Assembly (NCBI RefSeq): GCF_009208735.1
Contig: NZ_WFLJ01000003.1
Location: 62,001 to 126,000, forward strand
Direction: 5' to 3'
Source of the DNA: Janthinobacterium rivuli
Lineage (GTDB): Bacteria; Pseudomonadota; Gammaproteobacteria; Burkholderiales; Burkholderiaceae_D
DNA: 64,000 nucleotides
This document shows positions 17,923 to 26,548 of this stretch, in pieces. Each line of letters begins with the position of its first letter. The first letter of the stretch is position 1. A model generated the notes under the pieces. The model worked only from the letters and a program-made list of their open reading frames with translations. It searched no databases and was not told the origin of the DNA. Position numbers and translations under genes: made by a program.

Positions 17923-19791
17923 ATGATGTCGATACGCAGCCCCCTGGTGCGCCTGCTGGCGCCGCTCCCCACGCACTTGCGCGACGATGCGGCGCGCCGC
18001 TATGCGCGCCAGGAGGCGGTCTTGCTCGACCGCCTGGGCAGCCTGTATGGCCAGCAGCCGGACTTCCTGCCCTGGCTGGGCGATCTGATGGAAAGCGTGG
18101 GGCGCCTGTACGCGGCGCGCGCGCCGGCGCTGCTGCGCCAGGATGCGCAGCGCGAAGCGCAGCCGGACTGGTTTGCCAGCCAGTCCATGCTGGGCTACAG
18201 CGCCTACGTGCAGCGCTTCGGCGGCAATTTGCAGGGCGTGGCGGCGCGCATAGCCCACTTGCGCGAACTGGGCGTGACGTATCTGCACCTGCTGCCGTTC
18301 CTGCGTGCGCGCGCCGGCGAAAGCGATGGCGGCTTTGCCGTCGCCAGCTTCGAGGAAGTCGACCCCGCGCTGGGCAGCAATGCCGACTTGCTGGCGTTGA
18401 CGGCGCAGCTCCGCGCGGCCGGCATCAGCCTGTGCTCGGACCTGATCCTCAATCACGTGGCCGACGACCATGCGTGGGCGCTGGGTGCCAAGGCGGGCGA
18501 TCCGCTGCTGCGCGACTTTTTCCATACCTATCCCGACCGCGCGCAGCCGGACCGCTACGAGCAGACCGTGGGCCAGGTCTTCCCGCAGGCGGCGCCCGGT
18601 AACTTCACCTTCGTGCCGGAGCTGCAGCGCTGGGTCTGGACCACGTTTTACCCGTATCAGTGGGACTTGAACTATGCCAATCCGGCCGTCTTCGCGGCCA
18701 TGGCCGGCGCCATGCTGGGCCTGGCCAACAAGGGTGTCGAGGTATTCCGCCTCGATTCGACGGCCTTCCTGTGGAAGCGCGAAGGCACGGACTGCATGAA
18801 CCAGCCCGAAGCCCACAGCCTGCTGCAAGCCTTGCGGGCGATTGCCGCCATCGTCGCGCCGGGCGTGCTGCTCAAGGCCGAAGCCATCGTGCCCACGCCC
18901 AAGCTGCCCGCCTACTTTGGCAGCGATGCCGCGCCCGAATGCCATATCGCTTATCACAGCAGCCTGATGGCCGCCGGCTGGGGCGCGCTGGCGGAGGAAG
19001 GCACGGATTTGTTGCGGCAGGTGATCGCCGCCACGCCGCCGTTGCCGCCTGCCGCAAGCTGGCTCAGTTATGTGCGCTGCCACGACGACATCGGCTGGAA
19101 CGTGCTGCTCCATGAAGCGGGCGCGGACGGACCGGCGCGCCTGGCGCGCATCGCGCAGTTCTTTGCCGGCACACCGGGCACCGGCAGCTATGCGCGCGGC
19201 GCCGCCTTCCAGAGCAGCAGCGCCGACAAGGCGCATGGCAGCAACGGCATGGCCGCCTCGCTGGCCGGCCTGGAAAGCGCCACCACGGTGCAGGAGCAGG
19301 AATACGCGTTGCGGCGCCTGCTGCTGCTGCATGGCCTGGCCTTGAGTTTCGGCGCCTTGCCCGTGTTGTACATGGGCGACGAACTGGGCATGACCAATGA
19401 TGACAGCTACACGCAGCGGGCCGACCGGGCGATGGACAGCCGCTGGCTGCAGCGCCCCGTGTTCGACGACAGCCTGCTGGCATGGCGCCACGATGGCGTG
19501 AGCGCCAGCGGCCGGCTGTACCTGGCGCTGCGCCAGCTGATCGACGCGCGCAGGCGCTTGCCGGCTCTGGCCGCTGCCGCGCCGCGCAGCGTGCTGCCGG
19601 CCGACACGCCGGCCGTGCTGGCGCTGCTGCGCGGCGACGCGTTCCTCAATCTGAGCAATTTCAGCGGCGCCAGCCAGCGCTACACCTTGCCCGCAGGCGA
19701 ATGGCGCAACAGCCTCGATGGCAGCGTGCTGGCCGGCACGGTGGGCCTGCAGCCATGGCATATGCTGTGGCTGGAAAGGGAACAGTCATGA
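17923..19791 (+). CDS. Amylosucrase/sucrose hydrolase-type GH13 enzyme (SuxB-like)
   Basis: This 622-residue GH13 enzyme is of the amylosucrase group. It has a helical N-terminal domain (~1-95), then a (β/α)8 barrel. The catalytic residues are all present: nucleophile Asp278 (FRLDSTAF), acid/base Glu320 (LKAEAIV) and transition-state Asp388 (RCHDDIGW). Asp135 in SDGGFAV and Arg in MDSRWLQRP correspond to the pair that closes the glucosyl pocket and confers sucrose specificity in known amylosucrases. A β-rich C-terminal domain ends QPWHMLWLE. Whether it builds glucan or only hydrolyses sucrose cannot be told from sequence. No signal peptide, so cytoplasmic. It starts 15 bases after the receptor and overlaps the permease by 4 bases. 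Confidence 0.92.
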   Translation: MMSIRSPLVRLLAPLPTHLRDDAARRYARQEAVLLDRLGSLYGQQPDFLPWLGDLMESVGRLYAARAPALLRQDAQREAQPDWFASQSMLGYSAYVQRFGGNLQGVAARIAHLRELGVTYLHLLPFLRARAGESDGGFAVASFEEVDPALGSNADLLALTAQLRAAGISLCSDLILNHVADDHAWALGAKAGDPLLRDFFHTYPDRAQPDRYEQTVGQVFPQAAPGNFTFVPELQRWVWTTFYPYQWDLNYANPAVFAAMAGAMLGLANKGVEVFRLDSTAFLWKREGTDCMNQPEAHSLLQALRAIAAIVAPGVLLKAEAIVPTPKLPAYFGSDAAPECHIAYHSSLMAAGWGALAEEGTDLLRQVIAATPPLPPAASWLSYVRCHDDIGWNVLLHEAGADGPARLARIAQFFAGTPGTGSYARGAAFQSSSADKAHGSNGMAASLAGLESATTVQEQEYALRRLLLLHGLALSFGALPVLYMGDELGMTNDDSYTQRADRAMDSRWLQRPVFDDSLLAWRHDGVSASGRLYLALRQLIDARRRLPALAAAAPRSVLPADTPAVLALLRGDAFLNLSNFSGASQRYTLPAGEWRNSLDGSVLAGTVGLQPWHMLWLEREQS

Positions 19792-21119
19792 GCGAGGCCA
19801 GCGCACACCGTCCGCATCTGTCGTTCTGGCAGATCGTCAACATGAACGTCGGTTTTTTCGGCATCCAGTTCAGCTTTGGCCTGCAGCAAAGCAGCATGAG
19901 TCCCATCTACAAATACCTGGGCGCCGATGAAGCGAGCCTGCCGTACCTGTGGCTGGCCGGCCCCATGACGGGCTTGCTCGTGCAACCGCTGATCGGCGCC
20001 ATGAGCGACCGCACGGTGACGCGCTGGGGCCGCCGCACGCCGTACTTCCTGATCGGCGCCATCCTGTGCAGCCTGGGCCTGCTGGCCATGCCGTTCAGCC
20101 CCACCCTGTGGATGGCCGCCAGCCTGCTGTGGATACTCGACGCGGCCAACAATGTGACGATGGAGCCGTACCGCGCCTTTGTCAGCGATAAGCTCGACAA
20201 GAAGCAGCACTCGCTGGGTTTTCTCACGCAAAGCGCGTTTACGGGGCTGGGGCAAACGCTGGCCTACCTGACGCCGTCGCTGCTGGTCATGCTGGGCATG
20301 AACAAGGATGCCGTCAATGGCAGCCATATCCCGCACATCGTCATCGCCGCCTTCCTGATCGGCGCCGTGTTTTCGCTCGCCTCGGTGCTGTGGACCCTGA
20401 AGACGACGCCGGAAAATCCGCTCACGGCCAGCGAGCTGGCGGCCATCCGCAGCCGTCCGCCGGGCTGGCGGCACACGCTGGCCGATATCGGCGCGGCGCT
20501 GCGCGACATGCCGCCGACGATGAAGCAGCTGGCCATCGTCAACCTGTTCCAGTGGTACGCCCTGTTCTGCTACTGGCAGTACATCGCCCTGTCGCTGTCG
20601 GCCACGCTGTTTCACACGACGGACCCCGCGTCGCAAGGCTTTCGCGACGCGGGCCTGCTGAACGGGCAGGTGGGCGCCTTCTACAATTTCGTCGCCTTTG
20701 TCGCCGCCTTTGCGCTGGTGCCGTTCACGCGCCGCTTCGGCCCCAAGCGCATGCACAGCCTGTGCCTGTGCGCGGCCGGCGTGGGCATGCTGAGCATCCC
20801 GCTGATCCACAGCCCGGCACTGCTGTTGCTGCCCATGCTGGGCGTGGGCCTGGCCTGGGCCAGCATCATGGGCAATCCCTACATCATGCTGGCCGGCTGC
20901 ATTCCGCCCGAGCGCACGGGGGTCTACATGGGCATTTTCAATATGTTCATCGTCATCCCGATGATCATCCAGATATTTACTCTGCCACTGTATTACCGCA
21001 GCTGGCTGGGCGGCAATCCGGAGAACGTCATCCGGCTGGCCGGCGCCCTGTTGCTGTGCGCGGCGGTGGCGGTTTTATTCGTGAAATTGAACGGGCGCCA
21101 GGGCACTGGCCGCCCTTGA
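19788..21119 (+). CDS. MFS sugar permease, probably sucrose (SuxC-like)
   Basis: This 443-residue inner-membrane carrier has 12 predicted helices and resembles the plant/bacterial SUC and GPH-type sugar:H+ symporters. It has [27 protein letters not shown] in helix 1 and the loop 2-3 motif [17 protein letters not shown], with its RWGRR/P signature. Motif features point to disaccharide import. The start ATG overlaps the stop of the GH13 gene (ATGA), so they are translationally coupled. Together with the TonB receptor and the LacI repressor this makes a full outer-to-inner membrane sucrose-type pathway. A strong bidirectional terminator follows. Confidence 0.92.
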   Translation: MSEASAHRPHLSFWQIVNMNVGFFGIQFSFGLQQSSMSPIYKYLGADEASLPYLWLAGPMTGLLVQPLIGAMSDRTVTRWGRRTPYFLIGAILCSLGLLAMPFSPTLWMAASLLWILDAANNVTMEPYRAFVSDKLDKKQHSLGFLTQSAFTGLGQTLAYLTPSLLVMLGMNKDAVNGSHIPHIVIAAFLIGAVFSLASVLWTLKTTPENPLTASELAAIRSRPPGWRHTLADIGAALRDMPPTMKQLAIVNLFQWYALFCYWQYIALSLSATLFHTTDPASQGFRDAGLLNGQVGAFYNFVAFVAAFALVPFTRRFGPKRMHSLCLCAAGVGMLSIPLIHSPALLLLPMLGVGLAWASIMGNPYIMLAGCIPPERTGVYMGIFNMFIVIPMIIQIFTLPLYYRSWLGGNPENVIRLAGALLLCAAVAVLFVKLNGRQGTGRP

Positions 21120-21125
21120 TGACAG

Positions 21126-21162
21126 GCGTAAAAAAACCGGCAAGCTGCCGGTTTTTTTTTTG
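21126..21162. terminator. Bidirectional terminator between the sugar operon and bfr
   Basis: An ACCGGC/GCCGGT stem (about 21136-21152) is flanked by seven A residues on the left and ten or more T residues on the right. It can stop both the rightward sugar operon and the leftward bfr transcript. Confidence 0.92.
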
Positions 21163-21177
21163 ATGCTGCGAAAAAGA

Positions 21178-21654
21178 TTACTCCTCAATCGCCATCTGAC
21201 TTTGCAGGTAATTCTGAATGCCGACCTTGTCGATCAGGTCGATCTGCGTTTCCAGCCAGTCGATATGCTCTTCCGTGTCTTCCAGGATCATCAGGAACAG
21301 GTCGCGCGAGACGTAGTCGCCCGCTTTTTCGCTGATGGCGATGCCTTCCTTGACGGTGGTATGCGCGGCGCGTTCCAGCTTCAGATCGCATTCCAGCATT
21401 TCCGGCGTGTTCTCGCCGATCAGCAGCTTGTGCAGCGCTTGCAGGTTGGGCAGGCCGTCGAGCATCAGGATGCGGTCGATCAGCTTGTCGGCGTGTTTCA
21501 TTTCGCCGATCGATTCTTCGTATTCCTTCTTGCCCAGCTTTTCCAGGCCCCAGTGCTTGTACATGCGCGCATGCAGGAAGTACTGGTTGATGGCCGACAG
21601 TTCGTTGGTGAGCTGTGCGTTGAGCATGCGGATGACTTCTTTATCGCCCTTCAT
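21178..21654 (-). CDS. bfr: Bacterioferritin
   Basis: This 158-residue iron-storage subunit should assemble as a 24-mer. The ferroxidase ligands are at the expected positions: Glu18, Glu51, His54, then Glu94, Glu127 and His130 equivalents in the second half. Met52 is the haem-bridging ligand, so this is a haem-binding, catalytic H-type subunit. The ATG at 21654 is preferred over longer in-frame options because AAAGGAC lies just upstream and the family begins MKGDKEVI. It forms a cluster with the Bfd-TonB and feo genes to its right; Bfd is the redox partner for iron release from this protein. Confidence 0.97.
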   Translation of the reverse strand: MKGDKEVIRMLNAQLTNELSAINQYFLHARMYKHWGLEKLGKKEYEESIGEMKHADKLIDRILMLDGLPNLQALHKLLIGENTPEMLECDLKLERAAHTTVKEGIAISEKAGDYVSRDLFLMILEDTEEHIDWLETQIDLIDKVGIQNYLQSQMAIEE

Positions 21655-22076
21655 GGGATGTCCTTTGTTCTGTGTCGCGTTCGATGATGAAACCGCAGGC
21701 TGCTGGCGTTCACTGCCGGGTGGCGCATGGCTGCCTGGTGGCGCGCAGGTTGCCGGTTTCGCTATGCCCGCATGATAGCGCAAAATGTCGGCGATTTCCG
21801 GTGCCAAACGGCATTTTTCCGTCTTTTTAACGTAAATATCGTGCGAATAAAACCCATTCTCAAGTGGATTTCCCCATTGCGCCGTTTTTTATTTGTTAAG
21901 GAAAATGCAGGCCATTCTCATTCGTGTTCCCGTCGTGATTCTGCCGCCGCCGGCGCGCCTGCCTGGCCGCGCTGAAAAGGCGGGAAATCTTCGGCGGTTC
22001 TTGCTTTTGTGTCTTCTTGGCCGTTGCCCGCGATGCGATAATCAGGCAGCGATGTTTACTGAAAAAGGATAGCAAG
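21655..22076. other. Divergent intergenic region between bfr and the PKHD hydroxylase
   Basis: This 422-base stretch has no convincing gene. The left third holds the bfr leader. An AT-richer middle (about 21800-21905) probably contains the hydroxylase promoter. A weak Fur-box-like site lies at 21904-21922. Confidence 0.6.
21904..21922. promoter_or_regulatory. Weak Fur-box candidate upstream of the PKHD hydroxylase
   Basis: AATGCAGGCCATTCTCATT matches 13 of 19 positions of an AATGATAATCATTATCATT-type Fur consensus. The right half is well matched and the left half poor. Homologous hydroxylases are commonly iron-repressed, which fits. Confidence 0.4.
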
Positions 22077-22757
22077 ATGATGCTGCATATACCCGGCGTG
22101 CTGACGCCGGAACAGGTCACGCAGTTTCGCCAGCGCCTGGCGCAGACGGACTGGGTCGACGGGCGCGCCAGCGTCGGGGCGCAAGGCGCGCAAGTCAAGC
22201 GCAACCGTCAGCTGGCCGAGGGCTCGCCGCTGGCGCTGGAATTGGGCGAGATCGTCAGCCGCGCGCTGATGGCCAATCCGCTGTTCTTCGCCGCCGTGCT
22301 GCCGCTGCGCATCCTGCCGCCGTTCTTCAACAGCTATGCGGGCGGCGAGCACTATGGCCTGCATATCGACGGCGCCATCCGCACGCCGAAAAACGGCATG
22401 CAGTCGATGCGCGCCGACGTCTCGTCGACCGTGTTCCTGAGCGAGCCGGACGAGTACGAGGGCGGCGAGCTGGTGGTGGTCGATGCGTACGGCACGCATG
22501 AAGTGAAACTGCCGGCCGGCGACGTGATCGTGTACCCGTCGAGCAGCGTGCACCAGGTGCTGCCCGTCACCAGCGGCGAGCGTATCTGCTCCTTCCTGTG
22601 GACGCAAAGCATGGTGCGCGAGGACTGGAAGCGCGGCATGCTGTTCGAGCTCGATCAGAACATCCAGAGCGTGCGCGCGGAACACGGCGACTCGCCGGCG
22701 ACGGTGGGATTGACGGGGCATTATCACAATCTGCTGCGCATGTGGGCGGAGATGTAA
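22077..22757 (+). CDS. Fe(II)/2-oxoglutarate PKHD-type hydroxylase (YbiX/PiuC family)
   Basis: This 226-residue 2-oxoglutarate-dependent dioxygenase has a complete iron-binding triad, His96 and Asp98 ([10 protein letters not shown]) and His159 (SSSVHQVLP), with Arg169 (SGERICSF) for 2-oxoglutarate. It matches the YbiX/PiuC family, whose genes usually sit beside siderophore receptors and are Fur-repressed; the physiological substrate is not established. AAGGA lies 8 bases before the first ATG at 22077 (a second ATG follows directly). Its neighbours bfr, tonB, bfd and feoAB make an iron cluster. Confidence 0.93.
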   Translation: MMLHIPGVLTPEQVTQFRQRLAQTDWVDGRASVGAQGAQVKRNRQLAEGSPLALELGEIVSRALMANPLFFAAVLPLRILPPFFNSYAGGEHYGLHIDGAIRTPKNGMQSMRADVSSTVFLSEPDEYEGGELVVVDAYGTHEVKLPAGDVIVYPSSSVHQVLPVTSGERICSFLWTQSMVREDWKRGMLFELDQNIQSVRAEHGDSPATVGLTGHYHNLLRMWAEM

Positions 22758-22775
22758 AAAGGGTCAGTCGCTGCG

Positions 22776-22841
22776 TGGGGTCAGACCCCCGGTGAAGTTG
22801 GCGCTGAACTGGGCGTTGGCGGTGTTGAGGGTCTGACCCCA
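22776..22841. repeat. Inverted pair of GGGTCAGACCC-type repeats
   Basis: TGGGGTCAGACCC at 22776-22788 and GGGTCTGACCCCA at 22829-22841 form a perfect 13-bp inverted repeat, and each unit is itself almost palindromic. A related GGGTCAG also occurs at 22761-22767. Such units recall REP-type sequences mobilised by RAYT transposases in proteobacteria (from memory). No transposase is nearby. Confidence 0.65.
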
Positions 22842-22848
22842 TAGCGGG

Positions 22849-22891
22849 CAAAAAAAAGTCTGCCTGGCCCGGGGATGTAGGCTGGCAGACT
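22849..22891 (-). terminator. Terminator of the bfd-tonB transcript
   Basis: On the minus strand an AGTCTGCC/GGCAGACT stem (arms 22884-22891 and 22857-22864) with a 19-base loop is followed by TTTTTTT. It lies about 110 bases after the tonB stop at 22999. Confidence 0.75.
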
Positions 22892-22998
22892 GAAACAAGC
22901 AGTTGCTTGACTGGTACAGAAAACAGGGCGCAAAAAAGCAAGCAGGGCACGGGGTGCGGTGCTTGCGGGCTGGCAGCGGCGCGCAGGCCGCCGGAAGG

Positions 22999-23703
22999 CT
23001 AGCTCAGCTGGAAGGTCAGCGGTACTAAAACGTAGACGGGTACGGGCTTGCCGTTTTCGATCATCGGCTTGAACAGCGCGCGCTGCGCGGCCTGGCGGCC
23101 CGCTTCATCGAGGTTGCCGTAGCCGGTCGATTTATGGATCAGGATTTGTTCCGGCAAGCCCTTTTCATTGATCAGGATGCGCAACACCACGGTGCCGCTT
23201 TCGCCCAGACGGCGCGACAGATTCGGGTAGACCAGTTGCGGCGCCTTGATGTATTCGACGCTGCTGACGGTGCGCGGCGTCGATGGCGCCGGCGGCGTCG
23301 GCGATGGTGCCGCAGGGGCCGTCGGCGCGGCGGTGGCGACAGGCGCCGCTTCGGCGCGCGTCGGCTGCGGCGGCGTGATCGTCGGTTCGCTCGGCGCCAC
23401 GGCGATCAGCGGCAGCGGCGGGATCACGGCGCGCGGCACGGGGGCGCTCAATTCCACGGTTTTCGGCACGGACGGCGCCGGCGGCTTGGGTGGCGCCGGC
23501 GGGGCGATGATGCTGATGGTGGTGATGGTCGGCATGGCCGCCGTGACGACGCGGCTCAACAGGCCGCTCTGGATGGCGTAAAAGCCGGCGATGTGCAGCA
23601 CGACGATGGCCATCAGCGGCGCGAATTTGCTGCGCTGCTTCTTGTCGAAGTCGGCAAATTGCGGCACGGCCTGCACCGTTACGGGCGGGGGCATCATCGT
23701 CAT
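22999..23703 (-). CDS. tonB: TonB-family energy transducer
   Basis: This 234-residue protein has one N-terminal membrane anchor (about residues 28-46, containing the His of the SHLS-like region as VVLHIAG). A Pro/Ala-rich periplasmic spacer covers about 68-140. A C-terminal TonB domain follows (LVYPNLSRRLGESGTVVLRILINEKGLPEQILIHKSTGYGNLDEAGRQAA). It couples the proton motive force, through ExbB/ExbD, to outer-membrane receptors. ExbB and ExbD are not encoded in this window. The ATG at 23703 is 17 bases after the bfd stop, so the two are probably co-transcribed from the Fur-controlled promoter upstream of bfd. Confidence 0.93.
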   Translation of the reverse strand: MTMMPPPVTVQAVPQFADFDKKQRSKFAPLMAIVVLHIAGFYAIQSGLLSRVVTAAMPTITTISIIAPPAPPKPPAPSVPKTVELSAPVPRAVIPPLPLIAVAPSEPTITPPQPTRAEAAPVATAAPTAPAAPSPTPPAPSTPRTVSSVEYIKAPQLVYPNLSRRLGESGTVVLRILINEKGLPEQILIHKSTGYGNLDEAGRQAAQRALFKPMIENGKPVPVYVLVPLTFQLS

Positions 23704-23720
23704 GGCGTAGTTCGCTTTCT

Positions 23721-23936
23721 TTAGTTTGTCAGTACGGCTCGCATCAATACGGTTTCTTGCAGCGCCACGGTGGCGGTCAGGTGATCGTTCAGCACTTCCC
23801 GCGCGCAGGTGTGGCATTTGCCGCAGCAGGTGGCCACGCCCAGGTCGCGGCGCAGTTCGGCCATGCTGGACAGGCCAAGATCGACGGCTTGACGGATTTC
23901 ACGATCAGATATGTTGTTGCAGACACATACAATCAT
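23721..23936 (-). CDS. bfd: Bacterioferritin-associated ferredoxin
   Basis: This 71-residue [2Fe-2S] protein carries the four cluster ligands Cys4, Cys6, Cys38 and Cys41 in the Bfd pattern (CVC near the N-terminus, then CCGKC; extra Cys37 and Cys44). It docks on bacterioferritin and passes electrons to the ferric core so that iron is released when cells are starved. The promoter contains a near-consensus Fur box, consistent with induction in low iron. tonB follows directly. Confidence 0.97.
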   Translation of the reverse strand: MIVCVCNNISDREIRQAVDLGLSSMAELRRDLGVATCCGKCHTCAREVLNDHLTATVALQETVLMRAVLTN

Positions 23937-24000
23937 TGATACACCTTCTGGCTGGAGGATGAACAGACACTAGTGCTATGAAGCATTGTTGCTAGTGTTT

Positions 24001-24020
24001 TAATGAGAATCATTATCATT
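24001..24020. promoter_or_regulatory. Fur box of the bfd-tonB promoter
   Basis: TAATGAGAATCATTATC (24001-24017) matches 16 of 17 core positions of the Fur consensus TAATGATAATCATTATC. On the minus strand a −10-like GATAAT falls inside it, about 16 bases after a TTGCGC −35-like hexamer, so Fur binding would block bfd transcription. Confidence 0.88.
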
Positions 24021-24159
24021 ACGTTTCATTGTCGCGCAAAGTGCGGGACAATGCAAGCGATTTTGATCAAGTGTGCGGCAGTTGGCGGCCTGGCGCGGCG
24101 TGCCGATATGCCCTTCGTACGAATGGCGTAGCCCTTGACGGGGGGCGGCTCTCCGGGCC

Positions 24160-24190
24160 AAATAAAAACAATTCGCATTCATGTTTATAA
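24160..24190 (+). promoter_or_regulatory. Fur box and −10 element of the feo operon
   Basis: The complement of 24160-24178 reads AATGCGAATTGTTTTTATT, 14 of 19 to an AATGATAATCATTATCATT-type Fur consensus. A perfect −10 hexamer TATAAT follows at 24185-24190. A clear −35 is not visible. Iron repression of the feo genes is the expected regulation. Confidence 0.65.
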
Positions 24191-24350
24191 TACTGGTATT
24201 GTCTCGGACGGCCGCCGTCTGGACACATTGAAAGGCCGCTTGTCGGTAATGCGCAACAGTTGCGTTTTACCTCACAACACCCACGTCAAACGCGATGCGC
24301 CACGCGCAGCAGTCTGTCCCCGGTGTTCTTAATTTGAACGGAATTTGCTC

Positions 24351-24635
24351 ATGACCCTAGTTCCACCCCTGATGACGCTCGACGCGCTGGCAGTCGGCCA
24401 GAGCGGCACGGTATTGCATATCACGCCCCACGCGGCAGGACAGACGGAGGACGGGGTCGACCTGGCCCGCCGCCTGATGGAGCTGGGATTCGTTCCCGGT
24501 GAACGCATCCGCATGCTCAAGCGCGGCATACCCGGCGGCGATCCGCTGGCCATCAAGGTTGGCAATGCCACGTTCGCGCTGCGCCGCTTCGAAGCGGCGC
24601 TGATCACGATTCAACCGCTGCTTCAATCGGAATGA
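24351..24635 (+). CDS. feoA: Ferrous-iron transport accessory protein FeoA
   Basis: This 94-residue cytosolic SH3-like protein is found with FeoB. It shows the family pattern: MTLDALAVGQSGTVLHI, then a LARRLMELGFVPGERIRML block and a GDPLAIKVGNATFALRRFEAALI block. It is thought to bind or regulate FeoB. The ATG at 24351 is taken as start; a TTG six bases upstream is possible. Its TGA stop overlaps the feoB start (ATGA), which couples their translation. Confidence 0.95.
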   Translation: MTLVPPLMTLDALAVGQSGTVLHITPHAAGQTEDGVDLARRLMELGFVPGERIRMLKRGIPGGDPLAIKVGNATFALRRFEAALITIQPLLQSE

Positions 24636-26539
24636 CCATGGGTGCTGTCGAAACGATCGTCGATGCGGGCGTGCACAAGCCGCCGCATCAGCCACAAATT
24701 GCCTTGCTGGGCAATCCGAACTGCGGCAAGACCGCGCTGTTCAACCGTTTGACGGGCGCGCGCCAGAAAGTGGCGAACTACGCCGGCGTGACCATCGAGC
24801 GCAAGGAAGGGCATTTCACGTCGCCCGCCGGCACGCCCGTGCGCCTGCTCGATCTGCCGGGCGCCTACAGCCTGTCGGCCACCACGCCCGATGAAGCCAT
24901 CACGCGCGACGTGGTGGGGGGATTGCGCCAGGGCGACCCGCGCCCGGACGCCATCATCTGCGTCGTCGACGCCACCAACTTGCGCCTGAACTTGCGCCTG
25001 GTGCTGGAAGTCAAACGCCTGGGCCTGCCCATGCTGCTGGCGCTGAACATGACGGACGTGGCGCGCAAGCGCGGCATGCTGATCGACACGGCCAAGCTGG
25101 CGCAGGAACTGGGCATGCCCGTGGTGGAAACCGTCGCGGTGCAGCACGACGGCGAAAAAGCCCTGCTGAATGCCATCGACGCCATGCTGCCGCTGCCGGC
25201 CGTGGACGCGAAACCGCTGGCGGCCATCGATGCCGTCAGCGTCGAGGAAACCCAGCGCGAAGTGCGCCGCATCCTGGCCGCCGTCAGCAATGACACGGGC
25301 GACAGCGGCAACCTGACAGAAAAGATCGACGACGTGGTGCTGCACCCCGTGTTCGGCCCCCTCATCCTGGCCGTGCTGATGTTCCTGATCTTCCAGGCCG
25401 TGTTTGCGTGGGCCGCCACGCCGATGGAAATGATCACCGATGGCGTGGGCCATCTGGGCGCCGTGCTGACGGCGAACATGCCCGATGGTCACCTGAAAAG
25501 CCTGCTGGTGGAAGGCATCATCGGCGGCGTCGGCAGCGTGCTGGTATTCCTGCCGCAAATTCTGATCCTGTTCTTCTTTATCCTGAGCCTGGAAGACTGC
25601 GGCTATCTGCCGCGCGCGGCCTTCCTGCTGGACCGCCTGATGGGCGGCGTGGGCCTGTCGGGCCGCGCCTTCATCCCGCTGCTGTCGAGCTTTGCCTGCG
25701 CCATTCCCGGCGTGATGGCGGCGCGCACCATCCAGAACCCGCGTGACCGCCTGGTCACCATCATGATCGCGCCGCTGATGACGTGCTCGGCGCGCCTGCC
25801 CGTGTATGCGCTGATCATCGCCGCCTTCATCCCGCAGCGCGAAGTATGGGGCTATCTGAGCCTGCAAGGCCTGGTGCTGTTCGTGCTGTACTTCGCCGGC
25901 ATCATCTCGGCCATGGCCGTGGCCTGGGTCATGAAGCGCGGCATGGGCGTGCGCGGCAACCAGCCGCTGATGCTGGAACTGCCGGCCTATCACTGGCCGC
26001 ATCTGCGCAACCTGGCCGTCAGCCTGTGGGAGCGCGCGAAGATTTTCCTCACGCGCGTCGGTACCATCATCCTGAGCCTGATGATCATCCTGTGGTTCCT
26101 CAGCACCTTCCCCGGCCCGCCGGACAACGCGATCCACCCGCCGATCTACTACAGCCTGGCCGGCATCCTGGGCCGCGGCCTGGAAGTGATCTTCGCGCCC
26201 ATCGGTTTCAACTGGCAGATCTGCATCGCGCTGGTGCCGGGCATGGCGGCGCGCGAAGTGGCCGTCGGCGCCCTGGGCACCGTGTACGCGCTGTCGCAGA
26301 CGGGCGACGCGCTGGCCTTGACGCTGGAACCGCTGATCGCCCATTCGTGGTCGATGGCCACCGCGCTGTCCTTGCTGGCCTGGTATGTGTTCGCGCCGCA
26401 GTGCCTGTCGACCCTCTCCGTGGTGAAACGCGAGACGGGCGGCTGGCGCTATCCGTTGCTGATGGCCGGCTACATGTTCGCCCTCGCTTACGCCGCCTCG
26501 TTCATCACGTACCGCCTCGCCCTGTTGCTGGGCGCTTAG
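24632..26539 (+). CDS. feoB: Ferrous-iron transporter FeoB
   Basis: This 635-residue inner-membrane Fe2+ importer has an N-terminal GTPase domain with G1 GNPNCGKT (residues 26-33), the G2 Thr in AGVTIERKEG, G3 DLPG and G4 NMTD. A spacer and a membrane domain of two Gate repeats with Nucleoside_recog-like cores follow. The gate contains Cys-bearing segments (SSFACAIPGVMA, APLMTCSARLP), thought to contact iron. It is shorter than E. coli FeoB (773), as usual for proteins of this subgroup. It starts in overlap with feoA and is followed 9 bases later by a Cys-rich small protein. An alternative start at 24638 would remove two residues. Confidence 0.97.
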   Translation: MTMGAVETIVDAGVHKPPHQPQIALLGNPNCGKTALFNRLTGARQKVANYAGVTIERKEGHFTSPAGTPVRLLDLPGAYSLSATTPDEAITRDVVGGLRQGDPRPDAIICVVDATNLRLNLRLVLEVKRLGLPMLLALNMTDVARKRGMLIDTAKLAQELGMPVVETVAVQHDGEKALLNAIDAMLPLPAVDAKPLAAIDAVSVEETQREVRRILAAVSNDTGDSGNLTEKIDDVVLHPVFGPLILAVLMFLIFQAVFAWAATPMEMITDGVGHLGAVLTANMPDGHLKSLLVEGIIGGVGSVLVFLPQILILFFFILSLEDCGYLPRAAFLLDRLMGGVGLSGRAFIPLLSSFACAIPGVMAARTIQNPRDRLVTIMIAPLMTCSARLPVYALIIAAFIPQREVWGYLSLQGLVLFVLYFAGIISAMAVAWVMKRGMGVRGNQPLMLELPAYHWPHLRNLAVSLWERAKIFLTRVGTIILSLMIILWFLSTFPGPPDNAIHPPIYYSLAGILGRGLEVIFAPIGFNWQICIALVPGMAAREVAVGALGTVYALSQTGDALALTLEPLIAHSWSMATALSLLAWYVFAPQCLSTLSVVKRETGGWRYPLLMAGYMFALAYAASFITYRLALLLGA

Positions 26540-26548
26540 GAGAACACC

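Larger units (their letters stand above)
23937..24350. other. Divergent regulatory region between bfd and feoA
   Basis: This 414-base stretch holds no gene that I can support. It carries two Fur boxes, one facing bfd (24001-24020) and one facing feoA (24160-24178). A long leader of about 150 bases precedes feoA; I see no recognisable riboswitch in it. Confidence 0.7.

Noticed and set aside
17041-19761. 906-codon open frame on the − strand opposite the receptor and GH13 genes
   Set aside because: It is antisense to two well-supported genes and shows Arg/Gln/His-biased shadow composition with no motif.
24191-24350. Possible riboswitch or sRNA in the feoA leader
   Set aside because: The leader is about 150 bases, but I could not find a conserved aptamer pattern or strong hairpin followed by a T-tract.
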